DNA from: Firmicutes bacterium UBA1764
Lineage (GTDB): Bacteria > Bacillota > Clostridia > Peptostreptococcales > Anaerovoracaceae
Direction of reading: 5' to 3'
Assembly (NCBI GenBank): GCA_002315535.1
Contig: DCHA01000032.1
Location: forward strand, 272 to 18,906
Length of the DNA stretch: 18,635 bases
Both the position numbers and the translations under genes were made by a program. Below, one piece after another: positions 14,522 through 18,635 of this stretch (within the stretch, counting starts at the first letter, position 1; each line of letters opens with the position of its first letter). The notes beneath the pieces were generated by a model. That model was not told the DNA's origin. It did no database searches and saw only the letters and a program-made list of their open reading frames with translations.

Positions 14522-14980
14522 ATGGCATTAAGAGAAATTCGCAAAGAGGGCGACCCCGTTCTTCGCAAAAAGAGCAGAGAGGTTACAGAAGTAAACGACA
14601 GAATCCGAGAGCTTATTGACGATCTTACGGAAACTATGAGAAGTGTAGCAGGCGTAGGCCTTGCAGCGCCTCAGGTTGGCGTTCTCAGAAGAGTAGTTGT
14701 TGTTGAAGTTGAGGATCAGCTTTACGAGCTTGTAAATCCTGTGATCGTTGAAACATCAGGAGAACAGTTCGAGGATGAAGCTTGTCTTTCATGCCCGGGA
14801 AAGCAGGGCGCTGTTCACAGACCTGCATATGTAAAGATTGAAGCGCTTGACAGAAACGGTAACAAGGTCAGCTATGAAGGAGACGGCCTTCTTGCCAGAG
14901 CATTCTGCCATGAAACTGATCACTTAGATGGAATTCTGTTTATCGATAAGGCAGAAGAAATCGAGGAATTCGAAGTATGA
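14522..14980 (+). CDS. def: Peptide deformylase
   Basis: 152 residues, a normal length. It removes the formyl group from the N-terminal methionine of new proteins. The three family motifs are visible: GVGLAAPQVG (44-53), EACLS (86-90, with metal-binding Cys88; most members have EGCLS) and HETDH (130-134, with two metal-binding His and the catalytic Glu131). AGAGGA precedes the start at a normal distance. The gene overlaps fmt by four bases (ATGA), the classical def-fmt pairing of the enzymes that remove and add the formyl group. Confidence 0.96.
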   Translation: MALREIRKEGDPVLRKKSREVTEVNDRIRELIDDLTETMRSVAGVGLAAPQVGVLRRVVVVEVEDQLYELVNPVIVETSGEQFEDEACLSCPGKQGAVHRPAYVKIEALDRNGNKVSYEGDGLLARAFCHETDHLDGILFIDKAEEIEEFEV

Positions 14981-15882
14981 AGATAGTCTACATGGGAACC
15001 CCAAGCTTTGCAGTAAAGCCTCTTGAGGCAATGCATGAAGCGGGTTATGACATAGAGCTTGTTGTCGCTAAGGCCGACAGACCAAAGGACAGGGGAAAGA
15101 AGATGCAAAGCTGCGAGGTAAAGTGCTGCGCAGAAAGGCTCGGAATTCCTGTTGAGACTCCGGAAAAGATAAAGGGAAACGAAGAGTTTATCCAAAAGAT
15201 CAGAGATATTAATCCTGATCTGATTGTTGTTGCGGCATACGGAAAAATTCTGCCGCTTGATATTCTTGAGATCCCAAGGCTTGGCTGCGTAAACATTCAC
15301 GGATCGCTGCTTCCTAAATACAGAGGGGCTGCTCCGATTCAGCGCGCCGTTATTAACGGTGAAAAGGAAACCGGCGTCACCCTTATGTATATGGGCGAAG
15401 GTATGGATACCGGAGACATGATTGCAAAGGCAAAGACAGAGGTTGGCGAAAAGACTGCAGACGAGCTTTTTGTTGAGCTTTGCGAAATAGGATCAAAGCT
15501 GCTTCTTGAGTATCTTCCGATGATTGAAAACGGAACCGCTCCGAGGGAAAAGCAAGATGATTCACAGGCAACTCTTGCACCTATGGTATTTAAAGAGGAT
15601 ATAGACTGGACAAAATCTGCACATGAAATTGCCTGCCTTATCAGAGGAACCGAGTGCCGAACTCTTTACAAGGGCGAGGTAATGAAGGTCCACTTTGCAA
15701 AGGAGGGCAGCGGCAGCGGCACTGCCGGCACTGTAATCAGTGTGACCAAAAAGGACGTTGAGGTAGCCTGCGGTGAGGGCAGTCTATTCTTAAAGAACGT
15801 TCAGCTTCCGGGCAAAAAGGCTATGGATATAGACGCCTTCCTTCTTGGCAACAAGATTGAAGTAGGAACGGTTTTGGGGTAA
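14977..15882 (+). CDS. fmt: Methionyl-tRNA formyltransferase
   Basis: 301 residues. It formylates initiator Met-tRNA with 10-formyltetrahydrofolate. The N-terminal formyltransferase fold carries the catalytic triad Asn106, His108 (VNIHGS) and Asp144 (GMDTGD), plus the SLLPKYRGAAPIQ loop (110-122). The C-terminal tRNA-binding domain (about 205-301) is present, though a little short. GAGGA lies upstream of the ATG. It overlaps def by four bases and is followed 19 bases later by rsmB. Confidence 0.96.
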   Translation: MKIVYMGTPSFAVKPLEAMHEAGYDIELVVAKADRPKDRGKKMQSCEVKCCAERLGIPVETPEKIKGNEEFIQKIRDINPDLIVVAAYGKILPLDILEIPRLGCVNIHGSLLPKYRGAAPIQRAVINGEKETGVTLMYMGEGMDTGDMIAKAKTEVGEKTADELFVELCEIGSKLLLEYLPMIENGTAPREKQDDSQATLAPMVFKEDIDWTKSAHEIACLIRGTECRTLYKGEVMKVHFAKEGSGSGTAGTVISVTKKDVEVACGEGSLFLKNVQLPGKKAMDIDAFLLGNKIEVGTVLG

Positions 15883-15901
15883 AATAATAAGTTAGATATT
15901 A

Positions 15902-17008
15902 ATGAGTAAAGACAGAAAAGCGGCATATCAAATATTAAAGGAAATCGAGCAGGAAGGAGCGTACTCCAATCTTGCTGTTTCTGCTTTTCTTTCAAAAAAT
16001 GAAGTGGACAGTCCCGCATTTATTCGCGAGCTTGTTTACGGAGTTTTAAGACAGCAAATTCTCATTGATTACAATATCGATTTGTATGCAAAGAAGATTA
16101 AAACAAGTGACAGAATTATTCTGCGCATGGGTATTTATCAGCTTTGCTTTATGAATTCGGTTTCTGATTATGCGGCGGTAAACGAAAGCGTCGAGCTCTC
16201 TAAGGGCAACGGCAAATTCATTAACGCGGTGCTCAGGAATTTTATCAGAGATGGCAAAGAGCTAAGGTCAGACAGCCTCTCTGTAAAGTACTCCTGCCAC
16301 GAAAGCATAGTCGGATTATTAAATAAGGCATATGGCGAGCAGCAAACCGAGGAGATATTAAAGCATTCTCTTGTTACTCCAAAGCTCAGCGAAAGAGTAA
16401 ACAAGAGCGGTCTCATCTCTATTCAGGGAAAGTCCAGCCAGCTTGCGGTTGAGACTCTGGCGCCAAAGCCGGGCGAGACAGTAATAGATGTCTGTGCGGC
16501 ACCCGGAGGCAAAAGCCTTTATGCGGCTGACCTTATGAATAACGAGGGTGAAATATACGCCTTTGATTTGTACGAGCACAGAGTTGCTTTGATAAAAAAG
16601 GAAGCAGATAGGCTCGGCGTAAGCATAATAAAGGCCGAGGTTCATGACAGCACGGCTTTGATTGAACGCCTAAAAGGGAAGGCAGATGCGGTTATCTGCG
16701 ATGCTCCCTGCAGTGGACTTGGAACCATAGCAAAAAAGCCGGAAATCAAATTAAAGGGTCTTAGCCCTGATCTGCCCGAACTTTACAAGACTCAGGCAAA
16801 AATACTTGAAGTCGCATCTGGATACCTTAAAGAAAACGGCAGACTGCTTTACAGCACCTGCACAATCAATCCAAGGGAAAATGAAAAGCAGATTGATGCC
16901 TTCATGGAAAGACACAAAGACGATTTCGAGCTTGTGTCAAGCAAACAGATATTTCCCCATGATGAATATGATGGGTTTTATATAGCATTGATAAAAAGGA
17001 CACATTAA
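15902..17008 (+). CDS. rsmB: 16S rRNA (cytosine-967-C5) methyltransferase RsmB, internally shortened
   Basis: 368 residues against about 430-450 for the usual enzyme. An N-terminal NusB-like domain (1-115) is followed by a SAM-dependent methyltransferase domain: VCAAPGGKS (197-205), DAPCSGLG with Cys270 (267-274) and STCTINPREN with catalytic Cys320 (318-327). It methylates C967 of 16S rRNA. Between residues about 155 and 170 the typical segment of some 50-60 residues (the T-x-R-V-N start and the small pre-catalytic RRM-like domain) is missing; HSLVTPKLSERV runs directly into SGLISIQGKSSQ. The frame is open throughout. No strong Shine-Dalgarno precedes the ATG. It overlaps the stp start by one base (TAATG). 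Confidence 0.93.
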   Translation: MSKDRKAAYQILKEIEQEGAYSNLAVSAFLSKNEVDSPAFIRELVYGVLRQQILIDYNIDLYAKKIKTSDRIILRMGIYQLCFMNSVSDYAAVNESVELSKGNGKFINAVLRNFIRDGKELRSDSLSVKYSCHESIVGLLNKAYGEQQTEEILKHSLVTPKLSERVNKSGLISIQGKSSQLAVETLAPKPGETVIDVCAAPGGKSLYAADLMNNEGEIYAFDLYEHRVALIKKEADRLGVSIIKAEVHDSTALIERLKGKADAVICDAPCSGLGTIAKKPEIKLKGLSPDLPELYKTQAKILEVASGYLKENGRLLYSTCTINPRENEKQIDAFMERHKDDFELVSSKQIFPHDEYDGFYIALIKRTH

Positions 17009-17742
17009 TGATTAGTAGCGTCGGTTTTAAGACAGATAAGGGAATGCTCAGAGGAGGCAACGAAGATTCAATTTTCGTTATGCCGGAGCAGGATTTATAT
17101 ATAGTGGCAGATGGTGTAGGCGGACACAACTCCGGAGAGCTTGCCAGCAGAATGTCTGTTGGATTTATGGCTCAGTATGTTGTGCTTAATCCTGTATCAG
17201 CGGTTCAGACAAAGCGTGATCTTAAGAAGTATTTTAAGACCTGCTTTGACGGGGCAAATGAGCTTGTTTATTCAACCTCTGAGCAGGAGGAAATAAACAG
17301 GGGCATGGCGACAACTACAGTCCTGTGCTACTTAAGAAGCGGCTGGGCCTATGTAGTAAATGTCGGTGACAGCAGAGCTTATCTTGTAAGAGACGGAGTT
17401 CTTCGCCAGGCAACCGAGGACCATACCTACATCAATGAAATGGTAAAACAGGGAATGATTACTGAGGAGGAAGCTCAGGATCGTTCCGATAAAAACATGA
17501 TTACGAGAGCAATCGGCGGAGAGAAAACCGTGAGACCGGATTTCTACCAATTCGAGATTTGCTCCGGAGATATTATTATTCTTTGCACTGATGGCCTATA
17601 CGGCGAGGTTTCCGATGAGAGAATCACGGAGCTTTCAATGGGCACGAGGTCAATGCACAGACTTGCCAAGAATCTTGTTGATGAAGCAAACAAGAGCGGC
17701 GGCAAGGACAACATTTCGGTTATTTGTATCAAGGTACTTTAG
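17008..17742 (+). CDS. stp: PP2C-type Ser/Thr protein phosphatase (Stp/PrpC)
   Basis: 244 residues, a normal length for the family. PP2C motifs appear in order: GNED (17-20, Asp20), ADGVGGHNSGE (34-44), GMATTTV (94-100), VNVGDSRAY (near 115-123), ITRAIGG (near 165), CTDGLYGEV (near 193-201) and GGKDNISVI (near 232-240). These supply the metal-binding aspartates. It dephosphorylates the proteins, and the autophosphorylated kinase, of the neighbouring PrkC-type kinase. GGA lies ahead of the start; the ATG shares a base with the rsmB stop. In most Firmicutes rlmN lies between rsmB and this gene; here it does not. Confidence 0.95.
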   Translation: MISSVGFKTDKGMLRGGNEDSIFVMPEQDLYIVADGVGGHNSGELASRMSVGFMAQYVVLNPVSAVQTKRDLKKYFKTCFDGANELVYSTSEQEEINRGMATTTVLCYLRSGWAYVVNVGDSRAYLVRDGVLRQATEDHTYINEMVKQGMITEEEAQDRSDKNMITRAIGGEKTVRPDFYQFEICSGDIIILCTDGLYGEVSDERITELSMGTRSMHRLAKNLVDEANKSGGKDNISVICIKVL

Positions 17743-17751
17743 GAGATAGAG

Positions 17752-18635
17752 ATGGCAACAAGGATTTTAGCCGGTAGATATGAACTGCAGGACAAAATAG
17801 GCGAAGGCGGAATGGCCGTAGTATTCAGATCTCGCGACAGACTTCTTAATCGCAATGTAGCAATTAAGATTCTAAGACCTGAATTTACTAAAGACTCGGT
17901 ATTTATTGAGAGCTTTAGAAGAGAGTCTCAGATGGCCGCAGGTCTTACTCATCCAAATATCGTAAATATCTACGACGTAGGCAAAGAAGGAAACATCTAC
18001 TATATCGTTATGGAGCTCATGGACGGAAAGGCCCTTTCTGACATTATCAAGGAAGAGGGTTGCCTTGACGCGCGCAGAGCTACAAATATCACAAGGCAGA
18101 TTGCATCTGCACTTTCTTCTGCACATAAGAACAAGCTTATTCACAGAGATGTAAAGCCTCACAACATCATGTTTGGTTTTGACGGAACTGCGAAGATTAC
18201 TGACTTCGGCATTGCAAAGAAGGTTACAGGCGAAACTCTTGTAAGCGAAAAGAAAGAGAATGTAATGGGCTCTGTTCATTACTTCAGCCCGGAGCAGGCA
18301 AAGGGCGGATATGTTGACGAGAGATCAGACATTTATTCTCTTGGTATTTGTCTTTATGAAATGCTTACGGGAAAGGTTCCATTCGATGGAGAAACTGCTG
18401 TAGAGGTTGCTGTAAAGCATATGAACGAAACCATGGTTCCTCCTACAAAGCTTAACCCGAACATTCCTCAGGATCTTGAAGAAATTGTGCTTAGAGCCAC
18501 AGATAAGAATCCTGATAACAGATATCAGAACGCTGATGAAATGATCACAGCTCTCAGCTTTGTATCATTTAATGTTGCTCGCCACGATGAAGAACCCGAA
18601 GTATCAACTGATGATTTTTCAGTGCCTGCGGCAAC
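17752..18635 (+). CDS. prkC: PrkC/Stk-type Ser/Thr protein kinase, N-terminal part (cut by window end)
   Basis: 294 codons are visible and the frame is open at the right edge. Hanks-type kinase signatures are all present: GEGGMA in the P-loop (17-22), catalytic Lys39 (VAIK), Glu58 in helix C, HRDVKPHN (131-138), DFGIA (151-155), and the activation segment MGSVHYFSPEQA. The kinase domain ends near residue 270 and an acidic juxtamembrane stretch begins. Family members continue with a membrane helix and extracellular PASTA repeats that sense muropeptides; these lie outside the window and are expected but not seen. AGGAG at 17741-17745 overlaps the stp stop and sets the ATG at 17752, so phosphatase and kinase are probably translationally linked. 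Confidence 0.93.
   Translation, partial: MATRILAGRYELQDKIGEGGMAVVFRSRDRLLNRNVAIKILRPEFTKDSVFIESFRRESQMAAGLTHPNIVNIYDVGKEGNIYYIVMELMDGKALSDIIKEEGCLDARRATNITRQIASALSSAHKNKLIHRDVKPHNIMFGFDGTAKITDFGIAKKVTGETLVSEKKENVMGSVHYFSPEQAKGGYVDERSDIYSLGICLYEMLTGKVPFDGETAVEVAVKHMNETMVPPTKLNPNIPQDLEEIVLRATDKNPDNRYQNADEMITALSFVSFNVARHDEEPEVSTDDFSVPAA

Noticed and set aside
1..18635. Insertion sequences, prophage genes, toxin-antitoxin or defence systems
   Set aside because: No transposase, integrase, inverted terminal repeats or known defence domains were seen; the tRNA cluster shows no adjoining integrase or duplicated tRNA end.

Overview
The window reads as a chromosomal segment of a low-to-moderate GC Gram-positive bacterium, most likely a member of the Clostridia. 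The evidence is the gene order priA-def-fmt-rsmB-stp-prkC, surface proteins carrying SLH (S-layer homology) domains instead of LPXTG signals, QueH in place of QueG, frequent AGA arginine codons, GGAGG-type ribosome binding sites and CCA-encoding tRNA genes. A genus cannot be named with confidence.

Layout. (1) Bases 1-344 hold four + strand tRNA genes: Trp (cut by the window edge exactly at its anticodon), Pro, a CAU tRNA (Ile2 or Met) and Phe. A strong bidirectional terminator follows. (2) Bases 397-10810 hold five - strand genes. In transcription order they are: a three-domain MBL-GAF-HD-GYP signalling protein; a 1162-residue secreted FecR-domain protein with about 105-residue tandem repeats; a CHASE2-type membrane adenylate cyclase; an NHL-propeller/SLH surface protein; and, after a hairpin, a CASTOR/POLLUX-like ion channel with RCK-type domains. 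A consensus-like promoter at about 10897-10925 precedes the first gene and no terminator is visible until after the SLH gene. The first four therefore look like one operon joining an extracellular sensor to cAMP synthesis and to a cyclic-nucleotide or c-di-GMP phosphodiesterase. (3) A - strand radical SAM gene of the TIGR01212 family (10986-11885) ends in its own terminator. (4) From 11918 to the right edge, seven tightly packed + strand genes (queH, priA, def, fmt, rsmB, stp and a truncated prkC-type kinase) form a housekeeping operon. Several overlap by 1-4 bases, and the operon starts from an extended -10 promoter that would give an almost leaderless queH message.

The right half is a standard translation/DNA-replication/Ser-Thr phosphorylation cluster with some variations: RsmB lacks a stretch between its NusB-like and catalytic domains, PriA is short in the winged-helix region, and no rlmN lies between rsmB and stp. 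The left half is the more interesting part. FecR and CHASE2 domains are known to occur together, but this exact four- or five-gene combination, with a repeat-rich FecR protein, an SLH-anchored propeller and an MBL-HD-GYP enzyme, looks like an under-described surface-sensing second-messenger system. That functional reading is inference from domains and gene order.
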